A stretch of 64,000 nucleotides of DNA from Mytilinidion resinicola (Eukaryota; Ascomycota; Dothideomycetes; Mytilinidiales; Mytilinidiaceae). Below the pieces are notes generated by a model. The model was not told where the DNA came from. It did not search any database and saw nothing but the letters and a program-made list of their open reading frames with translations. Shown here in pieces: positions 18,538 to 29,703 of the stretch. The stretch lies in contig NW_022985467.1 in NCBI RefSeq assembly GCF_010093595.1, positions 308,387-372,386 on the forward strand. The letters run 5' to 3'. How positions within the stretch are numbered: the first letter of the stretch is position 1; each line of letters starts with the position of its first letter. Made by a program: the position numbers and the translations under genes.

Positions 18538-20124
18538 CTATAAGCCGTCAGCCCCACAGGTCCTAGTGATCTTTCTTTCCCTGCCTTCCTCCCCATCCTC
18601 CTTCCGCTCATCAACCACCCCTTCCAACCCCTCCCGCCTCGCCCATTCCACCGGCCCCTCCCGCACCTCCTCCACCATCGCCGCCAACCCCCCCGCCGCC
18701 TCCTCATACGTCTCCCTCAAGGCCGCATACTCCCCATCCATCTCCGCCAATCCCCTCACCACCTGCGCATTCTCCGCCCTCAACTCCTCATTCTCCCCCA
18801 CCAATTCCCCCCCCCGCCCCTCCGCCTCATCCCTCTCCCCCCTCAACCGCCAATTCTCCCCCCCCAATCTCCTAAACCCCTGCACCGCCTCCTCATTCAC
18901 CTCTCTTAGCCGCCGATTTTCCTCAATCAGCTCCAAAATCGACCCCTGCGCCATCAGCATCGCACCCCGCTCGCCCGCCTTCTGCGCCGCCATGCGCGCG
19001 TTCTGCACCTCGACCTCCCGCAGCCGCGCGAGCAGCCGCCCGCGCAGCCGGTGGCCGTCCAGCAGCGGCTGCAGCAGGGCGGTCAGGCTGGCGACTTGGT
19101 CCTCGAGGGCGTGGATCGTGCGCGCGTTGAGCGCGAGCATGGCGGCTTGGTTGGCCGTGATGCGCGTGAGGAGGTATTCGCGGCGCGCGGCGGCGAGGAG
19201 CGAGGCGTGCAGGGCGAGGGTGTTGCCGAGGGCGTTGAGGTTGTGCTGGAGGGCGTGGAGGAGGGCGGCGGCGCGGTCGAGGACGGCGAGGTTGGCGCGG
19301 AGGCGGAGGGAGGTAAGGGTGAGGGCGCGGTGGACGAGGTGGGTGAGGAGGGGGAGGGGATTGAGGAGGCGGATATGGGAGAGGCGCTGGGGGTGGGGAG
19401 GAGTGGACGGGACTGGATGGGTGGCATCCGGTTCTCCTGGGCGTTCCTGGGGCGGTGCGTCCTGGGGCGGTGCGTCCTGAGGCGGTGCGTCCTGAGGCGG
19501 TGCGTCCTGAGGCGGTGCGTCCTGAGGTAGAGCTAGGGGGTCGTCCTGGGGTTCTCCCTTTGGTTGATCGGCGGGTTCGTCGCGAGACTCGTTCTGAGGT
19601 TGATCGAGAGCTTCGCACATAGTCTCGCCCTCAAGCTCGTCCAACTGATCTCCTTCAAACGGATCATAGGACTCTTCTCCCTCACCCGCATCGGACTCCT
19701 CCTCAGAGCTAATTGAAGTCGAAAAACCAGATCCGCCAGACTCGAGAGCAAGGACGTGTTCCCAAGCCGAGAATGGTTCCACGGTATCGACCACACACTC
19801 CTCAGCTGGGAAGTCTTCGGGGAAGTCTTCGTGTGTAAAGGACTCAGTCTCCTTAACGACAGCCCAATCCTTCTTCTCAACTATACCTCCTGAGTTCCTT
19901 AGAGTTCGAAGTCCCATAGTGGCGTCGTTGCAGTTCAGAGGAGTCGTATGAAACGGCTGCAACGATTCCAAAGCGTCGAGTGTGATGGAAAGCCGGCGTT
20001 CCATTGATGCTTGTGGGTAAGAACAGGTCCGACGGATATGGGAGTTGAAGAGTACAGGAATGGAAGAACATAGGCGTTGAGAGTATGGGAAATGCCAACA
20101 AGATGACGGTGGTGGTGGTGGCAC
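18538..20124 (-). CDS. Large coiled-coil protein with an acidic N-terminus and PPQDA repeats
   Basis: A single 528-codon frame. The start may be the ATG at 20124 or, more likely, 20004 (MERRLSITLDALESLQPF), because the first 40 codons look like leader sequence. It contains an acidic Glu/Asp/Ser-rich region (residues ~80-200), about five PPQDA pentapeptides (~203-228), a Leu/Ala-rich helical segment (~250-370), and a heptad-rich coiled coil near the C-terminus (IEENRRLREVNEEAVQGF, ELVGENEELRAENAQVV). There is no signal peptide and no catalytic motif. Third-position GC is very high compared with its neighbours. I do not recognise a family; a structural or scaffolding role is the most that can be said. 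Confidence 0.7.
   Translation of the reverse strand: MPPPPPSSCWHFPYSQRLCSSIPVLFNSHIRRTCSYPQASMERRLSITLDALESLQPFHTTPLNCNDATMGLRTLRNSGGIVEKKDWAVVKETESFTHEDFPEDFPAEECVVDTVEPFSAWEHVLALESGGSGFSTSISSEEESDAGEGEESYDPFEGDQLDELEGETMCEALDQPQNESRDEPADQPKGEPQDDPLALPQDAPPQDAPPQDAPPQDAPPQDAPPQERPGEPDATHPVPSTPPHPQRLSHIRLLNPLPLLTHLVHRALTLTSLRLRANLAVLDRAAALLHALQHNLNALGNTLALHASLLAAARREYLLTRITANQAAMLALNARTIHALEDQVASLTALLQPLLDGHRLRGRLLARLREVEVQNARMAAQKAGERGAMLMAQGSILELIEENRRLREVNEEAVQGFRRLGGENWRLRGERDEAEGRGGELVGENEELRAENAQVVRGLAEMDGEYAALRETYEEAAGGLAAMVEEVREGPVEWARREGLEGVVDERKEDGEEGRERKITRTCGADGL
19450..19526. repeat. 15-bp tandem repeat encoding PPQDA
   Basis: About five head-to-tail copies of GGCGGTGCGTCCTGR. 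They lie in frame within the coiled-coil gene, so copy-number changes preserve the reading frame. Confidence 0.9.
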
Positions 20125-20481
20125 AGGTGGTGGATGAGAATGTTTGTAAGGAAGAGAGAACAGTTCTCTGAAAGAACTTGTTTACATCGAAGAGGTAATT
20201 CACTAAATGGCTTTCCTGCACGTCGCTTACACTTACACCTCCTAGCCCCTCTTCTGCACTCTGACCGCCCCGTTAGTTGTGTTTTCACAATGGGTGAATG
20301 AACTCTAAACATCATGATCGAGTCTCCCTGCATGCGTTCTAAAGCAAGCCGCGTCTGAACAACAATTTGGCAGCAAGCAATAGAGTTGTAAAGGTATATG
20401 AGCTGCTGCCGATACCACGTTCTGCCTTCTAGTTCTAGAGCATCAACCCCACGCGAACCAGTCTTGGTCATCAAGACGTTG

Positions 20482-21009
20482 ACTCAGGTTGAAATTGATG
20501 TGAACTCTGCTTGTATTGTAGTGGCCGTACGGGCCGAATATATACTAATAGGAAATGGCCCACCCCTAGGTCTTATCAGCTCAGCTGAATAGAGGCCAGC
20601 TGAAAGGAATGGACACAGCTGAGAGGACCCTGGTGTAGCTGAACAGAGGGCCTCGCCACGCTGAGTGCGCGCTAGTAGCAACCAACCAAAGAACGAGAAT
20701 CAAGGAGAGAGAAAAGGGGGGGAGTTGGCAGCCAGTTAGAATGCTCCTACGCACGTCTGTCTACGCGTCTCAGCTGTACAGGGTTCACTTCTCAGCTGGA
20801 CAAGGTTCACCTGTTGTTTTGTCACCGTTGCTGCCTGCAACCCCTGGTCTCTCTTCACTATATAGCCACTCGTTAGCACCTCAATACAACTCATGCTTTC
20901 CTCACTGATCCTTTGCCCTTCCTACGCCAGCTGCCAGGAGTGCCTGTACGTAGGTGACCGTGAACCGTATGAGTTGTTGATCCTAGGTTGTAGCTGTTAC
21001 AACCCGAGT
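20482..21009 (-). mobile_element. Solo LTR-like insertion, copy B (ACTC...GAGT ends)
   Basis: The 528-bp insertion begins ACTCAGGTTG, ends CAACCCGAGT, and is flanked by an exact 5-bp duplication CGTTG (20477-20481 and 21010-21014). The ends match copy A at 3892-4164. The part near 20482-20600 matches, in reverse complement, the end of the Copia 5' LTR at 48994-49212, including GGCCGTACGGGC-like and CCACCCCCTAGGTCTTA-like segments. The interior has many CAGCTG-containing subrepeats. I read it as a solo LTR in minus orientation, much longer than copy A. Confidence 0.75.
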
Positions 21010-21225
21010 CGTTGCTATTTGAATACTTCATCAATGCACCTTGAAAGCCCGCCATCCGTTTCCCCTATCCACCAACCTTGCGCCTTCTATAGCGATCAGC
21101 CGGAAAGCTTGTGGCTGTGATACTCCTCTTCGCGCCAACACTCGTCAGGACCTCATCACGGTGCTCCGAGGACTGCTCTATGTTCTCTCTATATCAGTAA
21201 GTTGCATGCTTACTTGTGAAGACGC

Positions 21226-21408
21226 TCACATACCGGTGTAATATTCCGGTCCCCAATTTCTGACATCTCCCCGATCGTTCTTCCGGGCCCGCTTTCCCGC
21301 AGCCGCATCTGTCACAACCCCAGCTTTCCTCGCAGCTTTCAAGAACCGAGGCTTCCGCAGCGCCTTTGTGAACATGTCTGCAATGTTCTCCGTTTTACAT
21401 CGACCCAA
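21226..21408 (-). pseudogene. Copia RNase H C-terminal scrap
   Basis: The frame contains KTENIADMFTKALRKPRF, matching the T(E/K)DNxADxFTKAL motif that closes Copia-type polyproteins after RNase H. Nothing upstream in the same frame looks like reverse transcriptase, so this is a fragment. Its relation to the adjacent solo LTR is not clear: the LTR lies on its other side with no complete element between. Confidence 0.65.
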
Positions 21409-21409
21409 A

Positions 21410-23960
21410 CCATCCGAATCGCTTCCGCAAGCGCTTGTGCTCTCAGGTAGTGATTATCGAATATCGAGATATTTAATTCGAGAGTGAAATTCTGGATTCC
21501 GGACCAGTTTTATCGCTGCTGTGATATCGATGGATTATTGGATCGAAGATCTCGGTCCCCCAAGCGGAGTTCTGGGCATCTAATTCTGGGATCTGTGTCT
21601 GGTTACGGATACGCTCATTCAAGAGAGCCCATGTGCCCTATTGTGGTTCAGAACGTTCTCCCCACCGGTCGGTCTGCCATCTCTCCTCTGGAGCCTGACG
21701 GCCTCCAGCTGATCTCGTCTCATCTGCAACCTGTAGTATAGGTTGGAGAGATGCATGGTTCGCTCTTCGCGTTGGTCGACGATTGATCGCGTATCGTTGT
21801 TGCCAATCACGTAAGGCATATTGTCAAGTGGAGTGTCTGAAGTCTGGCTATTCATGGGAGGGTTGGATGTGCAAGCGTGAGGATACCTAGTCTTGGTTGA
21901 GCTCGGGCCCCCTTCGACCTCCTAGCAATAATTCCTGTTCATCAGACGACCCGTCTCGCAAACCCGGGAGTGGTAGAACCACACACGCCGAAGCTAATTC
22001 TTGCACTGCTTCCCCGGATATCCCGAGAGTCCGGAACCGCGACTCCGACCTCTGTCAGGCGATAGGGATTGTATTCGAAGTCCTCGAAATCGATGGCATT
22101 GATCACGAAGTCAGAGGCCTTGTCGGGTCCCCCTTCGACCTGCTGGCCCATTGCGACCTGATTGCATGAATTCTGTCTTTAAGGATATGGTCTTGGCTAC
22201 GGAGGTATTCTCGACGTGTCGTGGGATGCCCGCCTCCATTTCTGCTCGTATGTGTGTGGCGAGTGATGTCAGGTCGACGAGCTGTGTGTTAGCATAGGCC
22301 TGGATTTTCTCGCAGCGACGAGCGAGGGTAGCTGTTCCTGGGGAAGATTGCATCGGATCGATAAACGTGCTGCCAAATGCTGGCATGTAAATTGGCACAA
22401 CCTGAGGAGCTGCGAAACTCGTGATCAGGTTTATTGCACCCCTCCTCGAGGCCGCATCCCAAAAGACTCGGCTCATCAGTTTCGTTCCGGATCTCAACCT
22501 TTCCAAAAGCCAAGTGAAGGTTCTCATAACATTTCTGTGTCATTTGCTGGTTGCACATCGGACTAGTGGGAAGTTAGCCATCCTCCCACTCGTATCAGAT
22601 GGGGATCTCGGAATGTTCTGTTGATGTGATTTTGCGGCCTATGCTCTAGTTCTCATGTTCCTCGTCGATGCCCAGCGGGGGCCCAACAAGACATGCTTCC
22701 CATTCAAGACTTCGCTCAGCCAAACACCGGAGCTCATAGAAGCTTGCAACCGCAATATATTTTTCCATGGTTTAGTTCCTTCTGAAGTGGTGACGCATCA
22801 TTGGGTGCAGTCGATCAGTGGACATAAAAGGGCGCCGAGTCGCGAATATAGCGAGTGTTTGCTGTGCTGACACACATGCATGCGCGCAGTGGTGACGTCT
22901 CTAGGAGATGCCCTGTGTGGGTGTCTTCAAATACCGTAGTCTTAGCTGTTGGGCGTGGAGTGGAGTTGTCGGTGTGTTATATAATATGGAAAATGGAAAG
23001 TATAGTTTTGAAAGAGGCGTTGTGTATACAGCTGAAGGTGGGCGAAAAGTTGCGTGGAAGGAAGAACGGTGTGATAGGACGAGTGATTTATTATAATTGG
23101 ACCAAGACCCTCATCATAAGGTTGGAATCTAGATCGTTTACAAGAACCATTTATTTCTATGGTTTAGTTGAGAGGATGATTGTTGATTGCGACTATGATT
23201 GTCGGTTGTTTCGTTTATGTGCAAGTCTTATTCTTAGCCCACAAACTCCACCAAAACCATGGTTCGAAGTACCAGCCCAGAAGTGAAGCTTTGAGGAGAC
23301 TGAATTGTCGCTGCTGTAATGCTAATGGAGTCGCCTGAATATTCTCCAGAAACTTAGGCCGAGTATGTCGATATTCATTTTCACAGCAGTAGACAACGCG
23401 TTCGAAGGTGGCATGACTAGGCGCCATTCCGCTCCAAATGCTGAGCTTCCATCTCTTTCAGTTTCTTTAAAGTTACGAAGAAGCACCCTAAGCAGTAATA
23501 AGAGAGTGTTGGCAAACCTATGATGGAGCTTAGCCAAAGTTCGCACATTCATCTTCAATCACACTACAAACACACATGAAATTAGGACAAAAGAAATCAA
23601 TTCAGCATGGAGACAATCTCCTTAGCTTTAGTCTCTATCATCCAGCATATGTAGTAAACAGATCCCAATCTGAGAGTATTTGTGGGTATAATAGTTTGAG
23701 TTATAAGCAATATGTGATGTCTGGAAGGGTATCGTACTCTATACTCCGTCCAAGTCTAGCGGCAAGCAAGCCAGACCATCCAACAGAAATGTATGAGAAG
23801 TGTACGCTTGACCCACACGTATGATGAGATAACAAAAAGAAAAGGCTACCGTTGAGGCACAGGAAGTTTACCAGTATCAAACCAGTACCCGATAAGCAAT
23901 TATCAGCTCCAGGGCATTCCTGCCCACAGCATTTCCGTCCCCAGTTGTCGTATCAAGCCG
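21410..23960. other. Gene-poor stretch, possible decayed retroelement
   Basis: Minus-strand frames at 21619-21855, 21942-22151 and 22111-22558 overlap in different frames and look like pieces of one decayed coding region, but I cannot name it. From about 22600 to 23960 I see no convincing gene; the 143-codon frame at 22855-23286 has no motif and unusual composition. Confidence 0.35.
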
Positions 23961-23963
23961 TCT

Positions 23964-26900
23964 TTAAACAGCGACCAGTCTCTGTACCACCTTCCCTAGC
24001 CGCTCCGTGAAGCCGCTCCAGACTTCCCTCCCCTCATCTCCCTCTAGCATGCGCACTTCTTGGTCGACTCGGAGGTTGTACTCGATGAACTCGGTGACAG
24101 CGTTGACGAGTATGTCGATCTTCTGGTTGGGCAGCTTGCGGACAACCTTGCGCTTAACATCCGTGTTTTGACAGAGATTTCCGAGCAGGACGGTGAGGTA
24201 GCCGTATGCGACATTGGACCTGGAGGCTTCGAGGGAGTCGGCCTCCGCGGCCCTTTCAGTGCCACTTAGGAAATGTATAACCAGCCTTTCAAGCATTACG
24301 TCTCCCTCACTAGCCTTCTTTTCGCACACCGCGCCTCGAGCCGCATCGCTGAATTCGGCTAGATTGATCATAGCACCCAAGCTTAGGTAAAGGCTTTCCA
24401 GGATCGTCTCCCTGCTCTCCTCGTCGATCTGGTCTTCATCCAGGATGTTGAAGAATCGATCGATAGATCGGCATAGCGGCAACACAAGTGCACTAGTCGA
24501 GAAGATTTCGCAGGCGCGTACATTATTGTTGGTCAGGTTGATGACGAGTCGGATGGCGAGGCGGTCGAGCGTCGCCTTCATCTCCAGGGCCGTGTCGGTG
24601 CTCTCAGTTCCTAAAGTGTCTATGAAGAAAGGCATCATAGACGCAACACGCTTCAGGCTCTTTGAACTCCAGACTCCAACTTTCACTCCGCTGAGGGAGA
24701 GTGATTCCGTTATGCTGAGGCAGAGTTTGAGGGTCTTGAAGTCTGGTGCTTGCATTTGGTCGGACTTCAGATCCTCCACGTGCGTATCGGCAATCTCAAG
24801 TAACTTCGATACCACCTGATCGTCTTGCAAATCGTCTTTACTCCCAACCTTTCTGAGGCCACGTACGAGAAGGTCGAGACCACGAAGAGCTACTAGCTGA
24901 GGGGATATCAGGCCCGGCCTGTCATCCTTCCAGAGAGCAGAATCGTGAACGACCTTGCGAAACTCGATCACATCCTTTTGCGCGAGCTTTGACAGATTCG
25001 ATTTCCGTTCCTTGGCTATGCGCAGAATGTCTGTGTCGCGTTCTAGCAGGCTCGCAAAGCACGTCGCGGCACCTGTGTTGTATATGTGTTCGAGCACGCC
25101 CGGAGCCACACCTGCTTTGATCACGAATGCAGTGGTTGCCGCCGCTGTGAAATTGAAAATTGGGTCCTCGGAGCTCGATAGCCTCGAAAAAAGTTGGCGA
25201 TCAAGGCCGAGCTCAATGACGCGGTGTACGATGGCAGCGTCAGACAGTTTGGTCGCGAGTTCGAGCATTGCACTGCGCCGTCGTGCTCTGCCGTAGGAAG
25301 TCGTGTCGTTGATATCGTCTAGCAGGGCTTCGATGTCAGTCCTAAACCGGAGGATCTCGCCGCCCTTGCGGAGCTCATGAATACTGCGGACCGTGTTTGT
25401 AGGCTGGTCATCGTCTTCATCATCATCTAACTTTGCGAGACCTGATTGTGGTTTTGCGTTGAGTCCTCGCCGCTGGGCTGCTGGAGCCGGGCTTTCCATA
25501 GGCAACGAAAAGAGAAGTTCAGCTTCAAGATTCGCTTCGTTGAGGTACGAGCGCTGTTTGGCGTAGGTTCTCTTCGGGCCGTCGGCGAGGATAGGAGCGG
25601 ATTGTGATGACTGGGACGCTTCTGCGGCGTCGATGTCGATGTCCATATCTTCCGTGATGTTGCCGACATCTTGCGGCGCAGCGAGTAAAGTTCGCTCAAC
25701 TCGGCCATATGTGCGCTTTTCGGTTCTGGTTGGGAGACCCTGGGGCGCATCTACCACCTTGCTCTCCACTTCTTCTTCTTCTTCCTCCTCTTCAGTTCCA
25801 TCATCCTCATCATCTGATGGAGGCGCAGACTTCTTGAGAGAATCGATCAGTCGTGGTCGTTTTGTGTGCATTGTGTGTGGAATGTCTGAAGATGATCGTC
25901 CGAGCTTAGCAGCCATCTTACTCTCGCGGCGCTCCGACGAGATGCGTAGGTCTTCCAGCTTGAGCATCCCAGGCGTGACAGTATCATCGCCTAGCAATTT
26001 ACTCCATGCCTGTCTCTGGCGAGGAGTAACAGCTCCACTACGCATTGGCGATCGTGGTAAAGCAGACTGCCGTGGTGGTGGTGTGGAGGGCAGCATCTCG
26101 GAGTACTCGGTATTTTCCATGGCATAATCCTCTTGGGGCGATGATGGAATGCTCGGTATAGGCGAAGGATAGCGAACGGGCCGAGATTCTCTGACGGCTA
26201 GCATATTATGCAATTTCGCGGGCGCTGACTGGCCCTTCGACAGAGGTGCTGTAACGGGAACTGTTCGCGTTCGAGTTCGCTGCGGTTTATGGATGACCTC
26301 CGCCTTATTCGGCCTAGGTGCTGAGATTCCGTCCTCCGCGAATTGGATCTTCTTCTTTACATCCCGCGAAGCGCTTGCATCCCGTCGCATGTGTTTCGCG
26401 CTCCGCTGATGCTCTACAGGGACTGTATCCTTGTATGCGTTTTCCTGATTTGTAAACCCTTGCGATCCTGCTGACGAAGTTGGTATGTATCTCTTCCTCT
26501 TCTTCGCGGTAGTAGAAGAGTCCGATTCGGTCAATTGCTTTGGAGAGGGTACCGTATTGGTGGCTTTTGACGGGACAATGGATTTCAAAGTAGGAACTTG
26601 TTTCGGTCGAGATTTGAGTGAGGTTTGGCGTTGAGGGGGTTTGTCGTCGTCCGTCGAAGGCACGTCGAACATGTCGTATTCCGCTTTCTTTGCTATTACG
26701 GGGCCCTTCTTCTCCGGTCGCTTCGTAAGCGGGGATGGCTTCTTTGGCGTTGTAACAGGGCTTTTCGTGAGGATATCCTCATTTGATGACGGCAAGTCAA
26801 GTATGTCGTACTCCGGCTTCTTAGATGCGTCTCTCGAATTTCCTTCTGTTCGTTTCGGCACTGCGGAATGGGCCTTGGAGGAGATCTCAGCCGGGTTCCC

Positions 26901-27653
26901 TAATTTTGGTTTTGCTAATGACTTCCCCCCAGCGGCTCCGAAAATCCTCGCAGCCTTCGTCAACATTGGCTGCGCAGGCTGCTTCTCTTCAGTACTTTCG
27001 ATACCCTTCCCCAATTTCGCGGATCGAGACGTAGTAAAAGTCTCCACAGGTGCATTTCTTGACACAGGCTTCTTTCGCTCGTCCTCCGAAGACAACGGCA
27101 TGCCAACGACTACATCGTCTCCGTTTGGCGCATCCCGACTCTTCTGCCCAGTACCCGCAGTGTATTTCAATTTCGCCGGTCTTGATGCTACCACAGGCTT
27201 CGCAAAGGCCTTCTTCGGCGAAGGCTGCGACAGCTCATCCTCCGAAGACGACGGCACGTCAAAAACATCCCCTCCAGTCTTTTGCGCGTCACTCCCCTTG
27301 TCCCCAAACCCTAGTTTCGACACATTCTTCAAGCCGGTCGGGCCCCAACTCCCACTAGATGTTGCGCCCGCTTTCGTCCTCGGTTTCTCGGGCGAAATCA
27401 CGTCGTCGTTAAAGGCGAAAGTCTTGTTACGCGACTTGCCATAGGTGGCGACCCGCTTTCGGCGGGGCGCGGCGGTGGAGGCGAGAGACGGCTGCATGGC
27501 CGATGCAGCAGTCGCCATGGATCGCGGAAGAGGTTCGGTGGTATAGGAGGTGGTCGCGAGCCCGGTATCCAGAAGCGTGGTGGTGGAGTCAGACGGCACG
27601 CATGGTAGTAGTGAAGGCGGGCGTGTGGAAACGGCAACAACAATGCGCTGCAC
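23964..27653 (-). CDS. wapl: WAPL-type cohesin release factor
   Basis: An intronless frame of 1229 codons. The likely start is the ATG at 27518 (MATAASAMQPSLAS), 45 codons inside, because RKRVATYGKSRNK shortly after it is the conserved fungal/animal WAPL N-terminus. A long disordered, Ser/Lys/Pro-rich region with repeated short motifs of the type YDxxDxPSSxED (about four copies) follows. From roughly residue 765 on is the WAPL helical-repeat domain, starting SIHELRKGGEILRFRTDIE and including DPIFNFTAAATTAFVI and LLVRGLRKVG. WAPL opens the cohesin ring with Pds5 and controls sister-chromatid cohesion and loop size in the nucleus. The length and domain order match filamentous-fungal orthologs, and there is no sign of damage. 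Confidence 0.85.
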   Translation of the reverse strand: MQRIVVAVSTRPPSLLPCVPSDSTTTLLDTGLATTSYTTEPLPRSMATAASAMQPSLASTAAPRRKRVATYGKSRNKTFAFNDDVISPEKPRTKAGATSSGSWGPTGLKNVSKLGFGDKGSDAQKTGGDVFDVPSSSEDELSQPSPKKAFAKPVVASRPAKLKYTAGTGQKSRDAPNGDDVVVGMPLSSEDERKKPVSRNAPVETFTTSRSAKLGKGIESTEEKQPAQPMLTKAARIFGAAGGKSLAKPKLGNPAEISSKAHSAVPKRTEGNSRDASKKPEYDILDLPSSNEDILTKSPVTTPKKPSPLTKRPEKKGPVIAKKAEYDMFDVPSTDDDKPPQRQTSLKSRPKQVPTLKSIVPSKATNTVPSPKQLTESDSSTTAKKRKRYIPTSSAGSQGFTNQENAYKDTVPVEHQRSAKHMRRDASASRDVKKKIQFAEDGISAPRPNKAEVIHKPQRTRTRTVPVTAPLSKGQSAPAKLHNMLAVRESRPVRYPSPIPSIPSSPQEDYAMENTEYSEMLPSTPPPRQSALPRSPMRSGAVTPRQRQAWSKLLGDDTVTPGMLKLEDLRISSERRESKMAAKLGRSSSDIPHTMHTKRPRLIDSLKKSAPPSDDEDDGTEEEEEEEEVESKVVDAPQGLPTRTEKRTYGRVERTLLAAPQDVGNITEDMDIDIDAAEASQSSQSAPILADGPKRTYAKQRSYLNEANLEAELLFSLPMESPAPAAQRRGLNAKPQSGLAKLDDDEDDDQPTNTVRSIHELRKGGEILRFRTDIEALLDDINDTTSYGRARRRSAMLELATKLSDAAIVHRVIELGLDRQLFSRLSSSEDPIFNFTAAATTAFVIKAGVAPGVLEHIYNTGAATCFASLLERDTDILRIAKERKSNLSKLAQKDVIEFRKVVHDSALWKDDRPGLISPQLVALRGLDLLVRGLRKVGSKDDLQDDQVVSKLLEIADTHVEDLKSDQMQAPDFKTLKLCLSITESLSLSGVKVGVWSSKSLKRVASMMPFFIDTLGTESTDTALEMKATLDRLAIRLVINLTNNNVRACEIFSTSALVLPLCRSIDRFFNILDEDQIDEESRETILESLYLSLGAMINLAEFSDAARGAVCEKKASEGDVMLERLVIHFLSGTERAAEADSLEASRSNVAYGYLTVLLGNLCQNTDVKRKVVRKLPNQKIDILVNAVTEFIEYNLRVDQEVRMLEGDEGREVWSGFTERLGKVVQRLVAV

Positions 27654-28525
27654 GCAGCTAGACAGTGAATGAAAACAAAAGCTCCCCGGCAGGCCGGTCT
27701 CAGATGCGGCTCGGGCGGCTGCAGGAGGCCAGTAGGGTTAAGGTATGCGGGTGTCTGCAGGTATGTGCGTGGTGATGCAGGTGGTGGCTCGGGTCTGTGT
27801 TGAGTCGAGGTGTGGCGGGTGGCAGAGGGGACGAGGCGCAAGAGTGCGGTGAAACGTCACTGGACGATTACATCGGCTCGCGATTGGTTACGGCTTGGGA
27901 GACAAGAATCTCGCAATTGCTTCCACGGTCACAAACGTAGGCAGTACGCAAACATTTGATCCTAGATAGGAGTATAAGGGCCAAGTTTCGTGCGCCGTCG
28001 CCGAACCCTTTTCTTCTTTCCTAATTGTGCTACGTGGAATGTATACACCATCTGGACAGACTCCTTTGAGGGAATGATCACGTGAAAGGTATAGATCTGC
28101 AAAATCCATAAGCTATTAAAAAATCCTAAGAGCCCATGGTATGTTTCAAGTGCGGCTATTCTCATGCCTTGTAATGCACAGTCAAGATCTAGAAACATGT
28201 CTTCACGACGTCCCTTGAATCCATGAATGCTTCTTATTGGTTTCCATTCACATGAAACGCCTTCCTCACCGCTCGCCCAAAGCGGACTGGTAACGGTGGA
28301 GCTCGCCGAAAGGCTTGAGGAACCTCGACTTCGACGTTCACCAAGCGGGCTGTGTGCTCGCACTATATAATCTCTCCTTCCTTTCTTGAACTTATACTCT
28401 ACTACTCCCTTCGAATGAGCCGGTGACAAGAGCAATTGGGACTTCCTCATCCCCCATTACAGCAGCCCCTCCGTATCTGCACCCACCCGTGGACCCTTCA
28501 CACGACACCTCGACCAACCCGCAAA
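27654..28525. other. Intergenic region between divergent WAPL and UPRT genes
   Basis: It should hold both promoters. The last ~100 bp before 28526 is C/A-rich leader. A 162-codon minus frame at 27962-28450 has no recognisable domain, and I do not call it. Confidence 0.45.
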
Positions 28526-29362
28526 ATGGCCCAACCAGCGCCCTCCCAAAGCGTAGGACCTCTCTACCGCTCCGACAGCCAAAAGCCCACGGCCACAGTC
28601 TCTACAAAATTGGAGCATGACAATGTGCATATTCTGCCGCAAACGCCGCAGCTGATAGCACTGCTCACGTACTGCTACCCCACTCACCAATTGCACAGTT
28701 CATACTGACAATGCCGCTCCCACAGTATGATCCGCGACAAAGAGACGAACCGCGCCGACTTCATCTTCTACTCCAACCGCATCATCCGCCTCCTCGTCGA
28801 AGAGGGCCTCAACCACCTCCCCGTCGTCTCCCAGACCGTGGTCACCCCGGTCCCGGGCCAGAAGTACGCTGGCGTGCGCTTTGAGGGCAAGATCTGCGGC
28901 GTGAGCATCATGCGCGCCGGCGAGTCTATGGAGCAGGGCCTGCGCGATTGCTGTCGCTCCGTGCGCATTGGGAAGATCCTCATCCAGCGGGACGAGGAGA
29001 CGTCGCAGCCGAAGCTGTTTTATGATAAGCTACCAGAGGATATTGCGGAGAGGTGGTGCTTGCTGCTGGACCCGATGCTGGCGACGGGCGGCAGTGCGCT
29101 GATGGCGGTGGAGGTGCTGATTAAGAGGGGTGTGCCGGAGGATCACATTCTGTTTTTGAATCTGATTGCGAGTCCGGAGGGGGCGGTGAGCTTTGCGCAG
29201 AGGTTTCCGAAGGTGAGGGTGGTGACGGCGTTTGTGGATGGGGGGCTGAATGAGAAGAAGTGAGTATCGTCCTCGAGAGTTCGGGGAAATGTGTGCTAAT
29301 TGGTTTGTAGTTACATCGTCCCGGGTCTGGGAGACTTTGGTGACAGGTTCTATACCATGTGA
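28526..29362 (+). CDS. FUR1: Uracil phosphoribosyltransferase
   Basis: Three exons (28526-28668, 28726-29259, 29311-29362) give 242 aa. The protein converts uracil and PRPP to UMP and pyrophosphate (pyrimidine salvage). Seen in the sequence: MIRDKETNRADFIFYSNRI at the exon 1/2 joint, GVSIMRAGESMEQGLR, the PRPP-binding loop LLDPMLATGGSALMA, and the C-terminal uracil-binding segment GLNEKNYIVPGLGDFGDRFYTM. That last segment is complete only after removing the 51-nt last intron. The length equals that of fungal UPRT. URC1 lies 1.5 kb downstream on the same strand; in yeasts with the URC pathway both UPRT-type and URC1 proteins take part in uracil catabolism. Confidence 0.95.
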
Positions 29363-29703
29363 GGGGTTGCGGGATTGATCTGAAGAGAGCTTCTAGGGTT
29401 GTATCATCAAGGGCTGGTGTACGAGGCGAGGAAATTGATCGAAGGCCATGAAGGCATACGTAGCGTGCATGGGGAGGTATTGGGGTCGAAGCATATCCAG
29501 AACCAGAATAGTCCTCAGGGCGGGAAGGCCTTCGAGGCGATTGCATACCAATAGAAGACTCTTTCCAAATAAAACCCAATCTGATTTTTCTGTGGTATCC
29601 GTAAGCCACCAAACGCCTGCAGAGCCAACCAGCCGCCTAATAAAGGCATAGCATCCCTCATAAACGCCGACACGAATATCGTACACCACCATTGAAAACC
29701 CCC

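Noticed and set aside
18341..19480. 379-codon plus-strand frame with Ser/Arg-rich product
   Set aside because: Antisense to the coiled-coil gene; high GC at codon positions opens several frames there. No motif.
22855..23286. 143-codon plus-strand frame
   Set aside because: No recognisable motif, no good leader or splice pattern, and unusual composition. Probably chance.
27962..28450. 162-codon minus-strand frame upstream of UPRT
   Set aside because: Lies in a divergent promoter region and has no family resemblance.
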